Part shown: positions 17,635-26,366 of the stretch, piece by piece
Numbering within the stretch: position 1 is the first letter of the stretch
How the letters are laid out: every line of letters starts with the position of its first letter
Assembly: GCA_021840255.1 (NCBI GenBank)
Contig: JAKBYX010000001.1
Span: 248,001-312,000 of the forward strand
Direction: 5' to 3'
Origin: Nitrospirota bacterium
Lineage (GTDB): Bacteria > Nitrospirota > Thermodesulfovibrionia > Thermodesulfovibrionales > JdFR-88
DNA length: 64,000 bases
The notes under the pieces: generated by a model
What the model was told of the DNA's origin: nothing
The model's input: only the letters and a program-made list of their open reading frames with translations
Database searches by the model: none
Program-made: the position numbers and the translations under genes

Positions 17635-18359
17635 CCCCGAATCTCATGTGGCTTGCCTGGGCTTCGGTGCCTCTTTATTTAACGGGGCTTTATAAAAGAT
17701 TTTTTTTATTTGCCGGGTGCCTGGCGCAAGCGGCGTACCTGGTGGCAAGGGGCATGAGGCTTGGCAGGGTCCCTCTGGTAGGCCCGCACGATACGCTTAT
17801 ATTGCTTGCCGCAAGCCTGGCGGGTTTTTCCTTCCTGTTTCATGCAGCCCAGGAGAGAGGAAAAAGGTCTTTCAGGATTCTGATAGGGGCGATGGCCGCA
17901 CTTTTCACCTTATTTGCCATGTTGGCCCGCCCGTTCGAAGGGGTCCTTCCCCCGGTGCTTAGCACCTACTGGTTTGAACTGCATGTGGGGCTTTCTTTTT
18001 TCTCCTACGCTTTTTTTGGCATTGGCGCGGTCCTGGGGGTGATATATCTTGGGCAGCGGGAGGCGGCGCTTGAAAAAAGCCAGTACCGCTTCATACTTTC
18101 AGGCTATCTGCTTTTCAGCATCGCGATGATAGCGGGCGGGGTATGGGCATACCTTGCCTGGGGGTCATACTGGCTGTGGACCCCAAAAGAGCTCTGGACC
18201 TCGATACTCTGGCTCTATTACAGTCTTTATCTGCACCTGCGCCTACGCCCCTCCTGGCACGGGAAGAACACTGCCTACGCAGGGGTGATCGGGTTTGTCC
18301 TGGTATTGTTCACATACCTTGGAGTGGGGCTTCTCATGAAAAGCTCCCATACTTTTTAA
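17631..18359 (+). CDS. ccsA: Cytochrome c biogenesis protein CcsA-like (system II)
   Basis: The 242-residue polytopic protein has the haem-handling motif WGSYWLWTPKELWTSI followed by LYYSLYLHLR, in the style of CcsA/ResC, plus conserved histidines in other membrane segments. CcsA and ResB carry haem across the membrane and attach it to CxxCH apoproteins. The usual WDPKE aspartate is threonine here. The start overlaps glcD by four bases, and the ResB-like gene follows six bases later. At 242 residues it is shorter than many CcsA proteins but matches bacterial two-gene versions. Confidence 0.85.
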   Translation: MTPNLMWLAWASVPLYLTGLYKRFFLFAGCLAQAAYLVARGMRLGRVPLVGPHDTLILLAASLAGFSFLFHAAQERGKRSFRILIGAMAALFTLFAMLARPFEGVLPPVLSTYWFELHVGLSFFSYAFFGIGAVLGVIYLGQREAALEKSQYRFILSGYLLFSIAMIAGGVWAYLAWGSYWLWTPKELWTSILWLYYSLYLHLRLRPSWHGKNTAYAGVIGFVLVLFTYLGVGLLMKSSHTF

Positions 18360-18365
18360 TTTAAA

Positions 18366-19094
18366 ATGGGTTTTTTTATTAACAGAAGGTCCTCCATCAA
18401 CAAAAAAAATTCCTGGGATGTCCTGATATCCCAAAGGCTGGCCGTATGGCTTATGGGGCTGGAAATAGCCGCCCTGCTTACAGGCTCCTTTTTCATGGAG
18501 CAAAACAAAGAAGTTGCGGGCGCCATGAACGGGGCGTTCCCGCTTTACCTGTGGCTTACCCGCGGCCCTCTTGCGCTTACCTGGTGGCTTTGGGCCGCCG
18601 TATGCCTGCTGGCCTTTTTAACGGTCAACACCCTCTGCTGCAGCGTGGAATCCATAAAGCGCAAGAAGGGCGGCCTTCTTACCCTGCTTGCCCCGCAGAT
18701 CATCCATGCAGGCTTTCTTTTGATACTGGTTGCACATCTCATGAGCTCGCTTGGGGCCGCGAAGATCATGGGGCAGTTGCCCCAGGGCGCGGAAGCCAGG
18801 CTTCCAGGCTTCGATATATTTCTGAGCAAGGTGGAGGCCGGCCCACAACCAACCGCCCAGGTGGAACTGCTTTCCGGAGAGAAAAATGTCCTTAAGCGCG
18901 GGGTCCTGTCCCCAAACCATCCCGTCTTTTTCCGTGGATACGGGATCTACCTTGAGGAACTGAGCATGGACCCCTACCCCGCGGCCTACCTGGAGGTAAG
19001 CCGGGAGCCCGGTGCCATATGGGCCTTTTTTGGAGCTATACTTTTTACAGCAGGCACAATATTGCTTGTGCTCCTCAAGTCGGGGCAGGGGTGA
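18366..19094 (+). CDS. ResB-like cytochrome c biogenesis protein (short form)
   Basis: The 242-residue protein has three to four membrane segments (about residues 25-45, 65-90, 110-130 and 215-238) and a periplasmic region between the last two. The arrangement, with GAFPLYLWLTRGPL and APQIIHAGFLLILVAHL, matches short ResB/Ccs1 proteins. With the preceding CcsA it would form the system II haem ligation complex. It is about half the length of B. subtilis ResB, a form often found in anaerobes. The assignment rests on context as much as on sequence. Confidence 0.7.
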   Translation: MGFFINRRSSINKKNSWDVLISQRLAVWLMGLEIAALLTGSFFMEQNKEVAGAMNGAFPLYLWLTRGPLALTWWLWAAVCLLAFLTVNTLCCSVESIKRKKGGLLTLLAPQIIHAGFLLILVAHLMSSLGAAKIMGQLPQGAEARLPGFDIFLSKVEAGPQPTAQVELLSGEKNVLKRGVLSPNHPVFFRGYGIYLEELSMDPYPAAYLEVSREPGAIWAFFGAILFTAGTILLVLLKSGQG

Positions 19095-19108
19095 GGTTTT
19101 TTTAAAAG

Positions 19109-19633
19109 ATGGCCATATTCGTAGTGCATGAACACCACGCGTCACGCCTTCATTATGACTTCAGGCTGGAAATGGAAGGTGTGCTCAAGAGCTGGGCGGT
19201 GCCCAAAGGCCCTTCAATGGACCCCGCCGACAAGCGGCTTGCCGTGATGGTGGAGGACCACCCCCTCTCATACGGCCGCTGGGAAGGCGTAATACCCGAG
19301 GGCCAGTACGGGGCCGGAGAAGTAATCATCTGGGACACCGGAGAGTTCGATATTGAAAAAGGCGGTCCGGAAGAAGGCATTATAGAGTTCACCCTCCATG
19401 GGAGGAAACTAAAAGGGAGCTTCGCGCTTGCCAGGATGAAGGGCGGCAGGACGCCAAACGGCTGGCTTCTGATAAAAAGAAATGACGGGTACGCGCACCC
19501 CGGCTTCAAGATCACCCCAGCGCTAACACCAAGGAAACTCAAAGAGATCGCCCAAAAGCCACCTTTTATGGCGGCTGACGGGGACAAAAAAGGAAAAGGG
19601 AAAGAAAAAGAAAAGCAAAAAACAAAAACATGA
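19109..19633 (+). CDS. Stand-alone LigD-type 3'-phosphoesterase domain protein
   Basis: The 174-residue protein begins with the phosphoesterase signature [16 protein letters not shown] (metal-binding histidines and aspartate), followed by [34 protein letters not shown] and WLLIKRND. In LigD this domain trims 3' ribonucleotides or phosphates at broken DNA ends during end joining; free-standing versions exist in archaea and bacteria. The C terminus is a Lys/Glu-rich tail made by an A-rich tract. No ku or ligase gene is adjacent. It overlaps the following nagA by four bases. Confidence 0.9.
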   Translation: MAIFVVHEHHASRLHYDFRLEMEGVLKSWAVPKGPSMDPADKRLAVMVEDHPLSYGRWEGVIPEGQYGAGEVIIWDTGEFDIEKGGPEEGIIEFTLHGRKLKGSFALARMKGGRTPNGWLLIKRNDGYAHPGFKITPALTPRKLKEIAQKPPFMAADGDKKGKGKEKEKQKTKT

Positions 19634-20523
19634 AGATGAAAATATCTTTTGTAGACCTCCATGCGCACGGCATGGGCCCATACGATACAAGAACAAAAAA
19701 CCCGGAGTTGGTCCTCAGGATGGCGCGCCTTCACGAAGAAAAAGGCACCGGGCTCATATACCCCGCGATATATCCGGCAGACACGGAGGCCATGCGCGCG
19801 CAGATGAGGGCGGTCAAAGAGGCGATGGCGGAAATGGAACAGGAAAAGGGGAAAAGGAAAGAAAAACAAAAAAAAGGAAGAATAAAAATAGGGGGCGTAA
19901 ATCTGGAAGGGCCTTTCCTCAACCCTTCAAGGTGCGGGGCGCTTGACGGCGCAAGCTTTAAAAACGCAACACTTGCCAATCTAAGAAAGCTCATAGGCGG
20001 CTTTGAGGACATAATCAGGATAATCACGATAGCGCCGGAGCTTCCGGGGGCGCTGAAACTGATCGAAAGGTGCGCGGAGCTGGACATCAGGGTGAACATG
20101 GGCCATTCGGACGCCACACTGAAAGAGGCCGTAGAAGGCAAGAGGGCGGGCGCCGCCGGCGTCACCCATCTGTTTAACGCCATGAGGCCGTTTCATCACA
20201 GGGAGCCTGGGCTGGCCGGGTTTGCCCTGCTGGATGACGATATCTACGTGGAGGTCATCGCCGACGGCGTGCACCTGAGCCCGGACACCCTGGCCCTTGT
20301 CTTCAAAGTAAAAAGGCCCGAGAGGATCATACTTGTGTCCGACGCCGTCAAAGGTGGGAAAGGCGGAAAACCGGTATATAAAAGCAAATCGGTCCTTGCC
20401 GGCGGGGGGATGGCCATCTCGGAATGCGCGGCGATGCTTAAAAGGAAGTTAGGCGTGGGGGACCGGCTTTTGAAGCTCTGGGGCAGGGAAAACGCTCTGC
20501 GCTACATGGGCCAAGCTCTTTAA
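19630..20523 (+). CDS. nagA: N-acetylglucosamine-6-phosphate deacetylase-like amidohydrolase, minimal form
   Basis: The 297-residue protein starts directly in the barrel at DLHAHG (metal-binding H-x-H) and carries NLEGPFLN (catalytic-site glutamate), [29 protein letters not shown] and LVSDAV, all typical of NagA. NagA deacetylates GlcNAc-6-phosphate in amino-sugar and cell-wall recycling. The N-terminal and C-terminal beta-sandwich parts of classical NagA (about 380 residues) are missing. An insert [17 protein letters not shown] lies before the LEGPF strand. A different N-acyl substrate is possible. Start overlaps the LigD-PE stop by four bases. Confidence 0.78.
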   Translation: MKMKISFVDLHAHGMGPYDTRTKNPELVLRMARLHEEKGTGLIYPAIYPADTEAMRAQMRAVKEAMAEMEQEKGKRKEKQKKGRIKIGGVNLEGPFLNPSRCGALDGASFKNATLANLRKLIGGFEDIIRIITIAPELPGALKLIERCAELDIRVNMGHSDATLKEAVEGKRAGAAGVTHLFNAMRPFHHREPGLAGFALLDDDIYVEVIADGVHLSPDTLALVFKVKRPERIILVSDAVKGGKGGKPVYKSKSVLAGGGMAISECAAMLKRKLGVGDRLLKLWGRENALRYMGQAL

Positions 20524-20546
20524 TTTTTACTTTTTATTTTTTGTTT

Positions 20547-20672
20547 TTACTTTTGTGATTTGAATTCCTCGAACTCCCGGCGCAGTTCTTCCAGTTCCGT
20601 CCTTATACGCGCGATCCCGGCCTCCAGTTTCAAGACTTGCTCTGCTGTCACGGTCTTTTTTATATCTTCCAT
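20547..20672 (-). CDS. Short coiled-coil reading frame, possibly the 3' part of a broken gene
   Basis: A 41-residue frame starts MEDIKKTVTAEQVLKLE and continues as a charged helix with heptad-like leucines to a TAA stop at 20547. The frame remains open upstream to about 20790 with protein-like composition but no start. Another minus-strand frame (20732-20890) runs into it from a different phase. The two may be parts of one gene split by a frameshift. Function unknown. Confidence 0.35.
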   Translation of the reverse strand: MEDIKKTVTAEQVLKLEAGIARIRTELEELRREFEEFKSQK

Positions 20673-20731
20673 AAGTCCGGATGAAGCAAGGTGGCTTCCC
20701 TGCCCGGCGGACTCTTCAGGTTTTTCCGTTT

Positions 20732-20890
20732 TTATTGCGCCTGATAAAAGGTGCGCGCACCTCGATTCCTTTCTGCCTGCCTCTCTTTCCAGCCTCCTTC
20801 AGCGGCGATCTTCATCCCCATATTGTGGGCCATCACTGTAACCCCGTTGATAACGGCCCTATCGTAAGTGTCTGTCTCCGAATTTTCCAC
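20732..20890 (-). pseudogene. Possible 5' part of a broken minus-strand gene
   Basis: A 52-codon frame (GTG at 20890) has the protein-like segment VINGVTVMAHNMGMKIAAEG, then ends at a TAA at 20732 inside the open extension of the 20547-20672 frame. No good ribosome-binding site is seen. Of the 555-base gap between nagA and the HPP-like gene, only these frames look coding; 20900-21078 shows nothing. Confidence 0.3.
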
Positions 20891-21078
20891 CAGGGAGCAA
20901 TTTTATAAAACCCATGGTTGCAAGTCAACAGGAAAATAAATCAAGGAAAACATGCATTTTTTAAACTAATCTTTTAAAAAAATCTCCTGCTTTTTGAAAT
21001 GACCAAACGCCGGTTGCGGAATGTGCACGATGCCTTTAGTTCCTTAAAACTTGCGATATCCGGTAATTTTTGCAGTAG

Positions 21079-22086
21079 TTAAAAAATTAAAAATTTCTGC
21101 CTTGTTCTTAACGGTTTTTTTTGCCCGTCAAACCAGAGCGCGCTTATCAATATGAACACGGCGCTACCCAATGCCACGTTCAGCGGATAGGACCAGAGGC
21201 TCCCTGGCGGGATTATCACGGGCAGCAGGGCAATGGCCGCGGCAGGCGGAAAATGAAGCTGCAAAAGCTCGCATATGATGAAAACCGACAAAACGGACAC
21301 GCCTGCCGGCACCCAGAGGGGCCAGTGCATCACTACATGCATCAAATAAACGCAAACCGCCCCGGAGAAGGCCGCCAGGGAAAGCAACATGAATATCCCG
21401 CGCAGTTTTGTCCTCAAGGGGCCATCCGGTTTTGAGATCTCCACAAATGAGACTATCAGGGGCGGGGCTATGACGAATATCCAGTGGAATCCCAGGGCAA
21501 CGGCGGAGACGGCCATAAGGGCGGCAAGAAGCTTGCTCCAATGTGCGAGGCCTGGAGCCGCCTCCCTTTCCCCGGCATTCCCCTCATTGGGCCAGGTTTT
21601 ACTTTCAGTGCTCATGGCATCCCACTTACCGGGCGGGACCGCGCGGTCTTTATTTCCCCTCCGCCTGGACCGGTCCGCCAAATGGCGCCCCGCCGCGATT
21701 ATGCCGGTGAACACGCATACGCAAAGGAGATAATACCAGCTATCGCACTTAAGCAGAAGCGGCAGGATGGCGGCGGAGATGGAGGGCATCACGGACGAGC
21801 GCAGCAGGGCCAGCTGCAAGGCTACAAGCATAAAGGCTGCCGCCACCATGAAAAAAGGGGAATAGGGGAAAAACCGCATCATTAAAACACCGGTCAGAGC
21901 CGCCAGCGTGGGGGACAGCCAAAGGTTCAGCTTCACGCCCTTCCATGGCGTTTCCTCCATGACCCACGCCCCGAAAGCCAGGGCTGCGACCTCTGGGAAT
22001 ATCATCTCTTTCCGGAGGGTATATCCGGCAACGGCCACCATTCCGGTAACCAGCAGGATCGCCAGAAAATGCGAACGCTTGTCCAT
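21079..22086 (-). CDS. Polytopic membrane protein, HPP-like, apparently two related halves
   Basis: The 335-residue protein has about ten hydrophobic segments in two clusters (residues 8-140 and 185-325) joined by a charged loop. The segment LQLHFPPAAAIALLPVIIPP resembles the HPP family motif, in which membrane proteins are linked to nitrite or other small-solute transport. The halves FPEVAALAFGAWV and PPLIVSFVEISKPDG look like a duplication. The assignment is tentative and substrate is unknown. It diverges from the MBL hydrolase gene. Confidence 0.55.
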   Translation of the reverse strand: MDKRSHFLAILLVTGMVAVAGYTLRKEMIFPEVAALAFGAWVMEETPWKGVKLNLWLSPTLAALTGVLMMRFFPYSPFFMVAAAFMLVALQLALLRSSVMPSISAAILPLLLKCDSWYYLLCVCVFTGIIAAGRHLADRSRRRGNKDRAVPPGKWDAMSTESKTWPNEGNAGEREAAPGLAHWSKLLAALMAVSAVALGFHWIFVIAPPLIVSFVEISKPDGPLRTKLRGIFMLLSLAAFSGAVCVYLMHVVMHWPLWVPAGVSVLSVFIICELLQLHFPPAAAIALLPVIIPPGSLWSYPLNVALGSAVFILISALWFDGQKKPLRTRQKFLIF

Positions 22087-22220
22087 TTTTTATAATATCA
22101 AAAGAGCCCTTTTTCTTTTTCCCTTACCGGCATGCAACCCCGCGCCATTGATAGATGGCACGCCATGATATAATGTCATCCAGTAAAAACAAACCCTTGA
22201 AGAAAGGCAAGAATTGCCAT

Positions 22221-22868
22221 ATGGAGATGATGAAAGATATCCACTATATCCACTGGCTTGGGCACGACAGCTTCAGGATAGACGCCGGGGGCGTTGTCAT
22301 CTATACCGACCCGTTCAGGATCAAAAAAAGCAAAGAGGCCCCGAAAGCGGACCTTGTGCTCATCACCCATGAGCACTACGACCATTGCAGCCCCGAGGAC
22401 GTCGAGGAGATATCGGATGAAGAGACGGTGATACTGGCCCCTCCGGATTGCCTTGGAAAATTTTCCAGGGGGAAGGCCTCCGGCGTGAGGCCCGGAGACA
22501 GTATTTCCGCGGCCGGCGTGGAAGTGGAGGTGGTCCCTGCCTATAATATCGGCAAAAAATTCCATCCGAAAGAAAACCAATGGGTGGGCTACATATTCCA
22601 GGCCGGGGGGAAAAGGATATACATCGCCGGGGACACAGACTACATACCGGAGATGAAAGGCATCAGGGCGGACATCGCTCTTCTGCCTGTTTCCGGCACA
22701 TACGTGATGACTGCGGAAGAGGCGGCACAGGCTGCCCTTGACATAAAACCCGCAGTCGCTGTCCCGATGCATTACGGCACGGTAGTGGGTGACAGGGAAG
22801 ACGCCTTCCGGTTCGAAAAACTCCTTGAAGGCAAGATAAAGACTGCCATCCTGGAACAGGAGGGGTAG
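22221..22868 (+). CDS. Metallo-beta-lactamase fold hydrolase (UlaG/UPF0173-like)
   Basis: The protein has LGHDSFRI, the metal-binding THEHYDHCSPED, IYIAGDTDYIPEMK and a C-terminal VPMHYGTVVG histidine, the pattern of UlaG-type lactonases and UPF0173 proteins. These hydrolyse lactones or phosphoesters with one or two metal ions in the cytoplasm; the substrate here is unknown. ATG 22221 is taken as start because similarity begins just after it; an in-frame ATG at 22155 would add 22 unremarkable residues. birA starts 5 bases after the stop. Confidence 0.85.
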   Translation: MEMMKDIHYIHWLGHDSFRIDAGGVVIYTDPFRIKKSKEAPKADLVLITHEHYDHCSPEDVEEISDEETVILAPPDCLGKFSRGKASGVRPGDSISAAGVEVEVVPAYNIGKKFHPKENQWVGYIFQAGGKRIYIAGDTDYIPEMKGIRADIALLPVSGTYVMTAEEAAQAALDIKPAVAVPMHYGTVVGDREDAFRFEKLLEGKIKTAILEQEG

Positions 22869-22873
22869 TTTCT

Positions 22874-23944
22874 TTGCCGCACAGGATATTTAAGCTTCTC
22901 AAGGATTCCGATGGCAAGGCGGTCCCGGGCCCCGAATTTTCGAGGGCCTTGGGCATAACCAGGGCGGCCGTATGGAAAAAGATAAGGCTCCTTCGTGCCG
23001 AGGGTTTCCAGATAGAGGCCTCAAGAGAAGGCTACAGGCTCTCCGGAGGACCGGAACTGTGCAATAGACAGCTAGGCTATCACATGCCTGGCATAAAGAT
23101 AGTGTTCAAGGAAAATATGCCCTCCACAAACGACCTGGCGCTTCTCATGGCCATGGATAAAGCGGCCCCGCCGCTGAGGGAAAAACTGCTTTCAGCCCTT
23201 GTGGTGGCTGGTTCCCAGACCGCAGGAAAGGGCAGACTTGGGAGGGCCTGGCTGTCTCCTCCGGGGGTAAATGTTTATATGAGCGCCGCAATGAGGCCCG
23301 GCCTTCCGCCAAGGAAGGCGCCTCTTCTGGCCCTTGCCGCGGGCCTGGCCTCGGTCCTTGCAATAAAGGGGCAGACCGGCCTGGACGTCAGGCTCAAATG
23401 GCCAAATGACATTATCGTCAGGGAAGGGAAAAATAAAAAACCTGGGGCGGCATCCGGGATAAAAAAACTGGGCGGCATCCTGGTTGAGCTGCGCTCCGAT
23501 CCGGACAGGGTGCTTTTTGCCGCGGTGGGCATAGGCATAAACGCAAACATGAAAAAGGCTGATATCCCCAGGGAGTTAAGGGCGAGAGCAACCTCGATAT
23601 TCGCCGAAACCGGGAAGCCGGTGGACAGGGCCGCCCTCATAGCCTCCGTGTACAGGGAGCTTGACTATTGGGGGGGCATGCTCAATAAGGGAGTAGAGGC
23701 CGGTACGGAACAAAGGCCCGTGGAGCGCAAGCTGCTGGGCGCCTATAGAAATCTCTGCGACACCATAGGCAGGCAGATCAGCGTGCATTCGGAGGGGAAG
23801 CCGTTCACGGGGACCGCGACGGGAATCGATGATGACGGCAGACTTATTCTCAGGACCGCAGGCAGCACGCTCCGCTTTTCAACGGGAGACGTCAGTTCGG
23901 TCAGGGACGACGGCGGATCGGTCAGGGGCGGGGGCAGCCTGTGA
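22874..23944 (+). CDS. birA: Biotin-protein ligase and putative biotin repressor BirA
   Basis: The 356-residue protein has an N-terminal winged helix (FSRALGITRAAVWKKIRLLR, about residues 20-55), the catalytic core with AGKGRLGRAW and LKWPNDI, GIGINAN, and a C-terminal SH3-like domain. It adenylates biotin and attaches it to the carboxylase carrier protein. The HTH suggests biotin-dependent repression as in E. coli. Translation starts at TTG 22874. accD in the same window is part of the enzyme that BirA would serve. A Lys-rich insert (around GKNKKPGAAS) interrupts the central region. Confidence 0.93.
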   Translation: MPHRIFKLLKDSDGKAVPGPEFSRALGITRAAVWKKIRLLRAEGFQIEASREGYRLSGGPELCNRQLGYHMPGIKIVFKENMPSTNDLALLMAMDKAAPPLREKLLSALVVAGSQTAGKGRLGRAWLSPPGVNVYMSAAMRPGLPPRKAPLLALAAGLASVLAIKGQTGLDVRLKWPNDIIVREGKNKKPGAASGIKKLGGILVELRSDPDRVLFAAVGIGINANMKKADIPRELRARATSIFAETGKPVDRAALIASVYRELDYWGGMLNKGVEAGTEQRPVERKLLGAYRNLCDTIGRQISVHSEGKPFTGTATGIDDDGRLILRTAGSTLRFSTGDVSSVRDDGGSVRGGGSL

Positions 23945-23965
23945 GGGGCGCTGATTAAAAATTAA

Positions 23966-25189
23966 ATGAAGATCGCATATTTTGACTGCTCATATGGAAT
24001 AAGCGGGGACATGCTCATAGGGGCGCTGCTTTCTGTGGGCGCGCCCCTTGAGGCGCTTCAAAGAGAACTTGGCAAACTCCGCCTTGAAGGGGTGCAGACC
24101 GAAAGCAGAAGGGTTTTGCGCAAGGGGCTTGCCGCTTTAAAATTCGATGTGCGGGCGCCGCACGAAAAACCGCATTCTGGCTGGTCCCCTCTTGGATGGA
24201 ATGAGATGTCCGGCATTGTCAGGAAAAGCACGCTAACGGAGGACATCAAAAAAACGGGTATTGGCATCATAAAAAGCCTGTTTGAAGCCGAGGCCAAAGT
24301 ACATGGACTGGAAAAGATTAACGAGGTCCATCTTCACGAGCTTGGGAGCGCGGATACAATTGTAGACGTCATGGGCGCGCTTATCTGCCTCCGGCTCCTG
24401 GAGGTGGATGAGGTCTATTGTTCCCCGGTAAACCTGGGCGGCGGCATGGTGGACACACTTCACGGCAGATATGGTGTTCCGGCCCCGGCCACCGCACTGC
24501 TTCTGGCTGGGACCCCAGTTTATGGCATAGTTCATGGGGGCCAGGCAGAAGACCCATTCGAGCTCACCACCCCAACCGGGGCAGCCCTCATAAAAGGCCT
24601 TTGCAGGGGATTTGGTCCCATGCCCCCCCTGCTTCTGGAAAAAACCGGCGCCGGAGCGGGAGAAAAAGACCCCAAGACCTTCCCTAATGTGCTCAGGGTT
24701 TTCATAGGAGAGGCGCAGGCAGACCCGGAAGGAGCTGCAAAACAAAAAGGTAAGACAGAAGAGATACTGGTGATCGAAACAAACATTGACGACATGAACC
24801 CCCAGGTATACGGGTATCTGATGGACAAGTTGTTCAAGGCCGGGGCCCTGGATGCCTTTCTCACCCCGATCATCATGAAAAAAGGCCGCCCCGCGGTGAA
24901 GCTTACCGCACTTTGCGATCCCTGGAAAGCCGCTGCCCTGAAAAAAATATTATTCAAGGAGACCACAACCCTCGGTGTCAGGTTTTACCGTGCCGGCAGA
25001 AACACGCTCGAAAGGAAGATCAAAACGTTAAAAACGGAGTTCGGGCCGGTAAGGTTCAAGACTTTCATCAGAAACGGCAAAGTCTCCAAGACCCCGGAAT
25101 ATGAGGATTGCGTGCGGGCCGCCAGGGAATCCGGGCTCCCGTTAAGGGAAGTTATGGACCGCCTCAGAGCCCTGCACGAAACTTTTTGA
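23966..25189 (+). CDS. larC: Nickel-pincer cofactor biosynthesis protein LarC
   Basis: The 407-residue protein has the LarC N-terminal part (YFDCSYGISGDMLIGALL, VHLHELGSADTIVDV, ELTTPTGAALIKG) and the C-terminal part (VIETNIDDMNPQVYGYLMD, RPAVKLTALC, YRAGRNTLERKI). LarC is a CTP-dependent nickel insertase that completes the pincer nucleotide used by lactate racemase and related enzymes. In Lactobacillus the two parts are joined by a ribosomal frameshift; here they are one continuous frame. larA, larB and larE are not in the window. Confidence 0.93.
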   Translation: MKIAYFDCSYGISGDMLIGALLSVGAPLEALQRELGKLRLEGVQTESRRVLRKGLAALKFDVRAPHEKPHSGWSPLGWNEMSGIVRKSTLTEDIKKTGIGIIKSLFEAEAKVHGLEKINEVHLHELGSADTIVDVMGALICLRLLEVDEVYCSPVNLGGGMVDTLHGRYGVPAPATALLLAGTPVYGIVHGGQAEDPFELTTPTGAALIKGLCRGFGPMPPLLLEKTGAGAGEKDPKTFPNVLRVFIGEAQADPEGAAKQKGKTEEILVIETNIDDMNPQVYGYLMDKLFKAGALDAFLTPIIMKKGRPAVKLTALCDPWKAAALKKILFKETTTLGVRFYRAGRNTLERKIKTLKTEFGPVRFKTFIRNGKVSKTPEYEDCVRAARESGLPLREVMDRLRALHETF

Positions 25190-25309
25190 GCCGGGCCGGG
25201 CGGAATCTTTCTTAAAAAGGATTCCCGGCGCGCCCAAGGGCGTAAGCCCGTCTTATTAAAATTTGCGGGAATGACAATACAAGGCTACCCTGTAGCAAGC
25301 TACATGGAA

Positions 25310-25333
25310 TTGCAAATTAAAAAAGGTATTGCA
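25310..25333. promoter_or_regulatory. Paired TTGCAA palindromes upstream of the LysR-type gene
   Basis: Two TTGCAA palindromes (25310-25315 and 25328-25333) lie 18 bases apart, about 85 bases before the LysR-type gene. The spacing would suit an auto-regulatory LysR site. This is inference from symmetry only. Confidence 0.3.
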
Positions 25334-25417
25334 ATTGGCCGCGGGGTTATGTAATACTTCCACAACCTTAAGTTGCATAAGAGGAATGCTGCCGGGTGCG
25401 TGGGAGGAAGCGCAGGA

Positions 25418-26353
25418 ATGGATGTTCACCAGCTAAGGGTTTTTTGTTCGGTTTACAGGAACCGTAGTTTTTCCAAGGCCTCCAGAGAGCTCTTTTTAAG
25501 CCAGCCTACGATAAGCGACCACATAAAGACACTTGAAGAGGCCCTTGGCTCCAGGCTGTTCGACCGCCTGGGCAGGAGCATCGCCCCCACAAAGGAATCG
25601 TTGATGCTCTATCCTAGGGCCATTGAGATCATTGAAAAACTGGACACCATAACATCGGACATAAAGCTGGTCAGAGCCGAGCCCTCCGGGGAGCTCCTGG
25701 TGGGAGCAAGCTCGCTGCCAGGCTCCCTGCTTATCCCGCGCGCGGCCGCGAGCTTCAAGCTCCTCTATCCGGCGGTCTCTTTCAGGCTTGTGGCCAGAGA
25801 CTCCGGGGCAATAACCAACATGGTGATGGATCATGAGCTGCCCGTGGGCATTGTGGGGGCGATAATGGAACGGCCAGCAATGGAACGGCGGGCGCTGGAG
25901 TTCAGCTGCCTGACCGATGACGACCTCATACTGGTTTGCGCGGACAGGATGAGACATGCTGAAAAAGGCACGATAAGCCTGGGGGACTTGCCCGGGCTCC
26001 CTTTCGTTGCGAGGCATGATGGGTCCGGCACAAAGAAGACCGTGGAGGAATATTTCACAAACAAGGGGGTCCCGGCTGACAGGCTGAATGTTGTGGCCTC
26101 CTTCAGCTCCGCTGACTCTATGGCGGAGGCGATAAGGTCGGGCCTTGGGGCGGGAGTGCTGCCGCGATTGTACGCCGCCCGGGAGATCGAAACAGGGTCT
26201 CTCAGGGAAATAAAGATGGCGGGGTTAAAGATGCGTCAGAATTTCTATATAGTGACCCACAGGAAAAGGACCATCTCCGGCGTTTTGAGGCTCTTTCTGG
26301 ACCATTTGAAAACCGTGGCTTCCGGTCTGAAAGATGCTTGCCTTAAAAAATAA
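25418..26353 (+). CDS. LysR-family transcriptional regulator
   Basis: The protein has an N-terminal winged helix (HQLRVFCSVYRNRSFSKASR, SQPTISDHIKTLEEALGSRL) and a two-lobe co-inducer domain typical of LysR, about 311 residues from ATG 25418. GGGAGGA nine bases upstream supports this start over ATG 25373. The sequence resembles CysB/CysL-type regulators of sulfur or one-carbon genes, but the ligand cannot be told. Its target may be the upstream larC, which reads in the same direction, or itself. Confidence 0.92.
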   Translation: MDVHQLRVFCSVYRNRSFSKASRELFLSQPTISDHIKTLEEALGSRLFDRLGRSIAPTKESLMLYPRAIEIIEKLDTITSDIKLVRAEPSGELLVGASSLPGSLLIPRAAASFKLLYPAVSFRLVARDSGAITNMVMDHELPVGIVGAIMERPAMERRALEFSCLTDDDLILVCADRMRHAEKGTISLGDLPGLPFVARHDGSGTKKTVEEYFTNKGVPADRLNVVASFSSADSMAEAIRSGLGAGVLPRLYAAREIETGSLREIKMAGLKMRQNFYIVTHRKRTISGVLRLFLDHLKTVASGLKDACLKK

Positions 26354-26366
26354 AAAGCAAAAAAAC

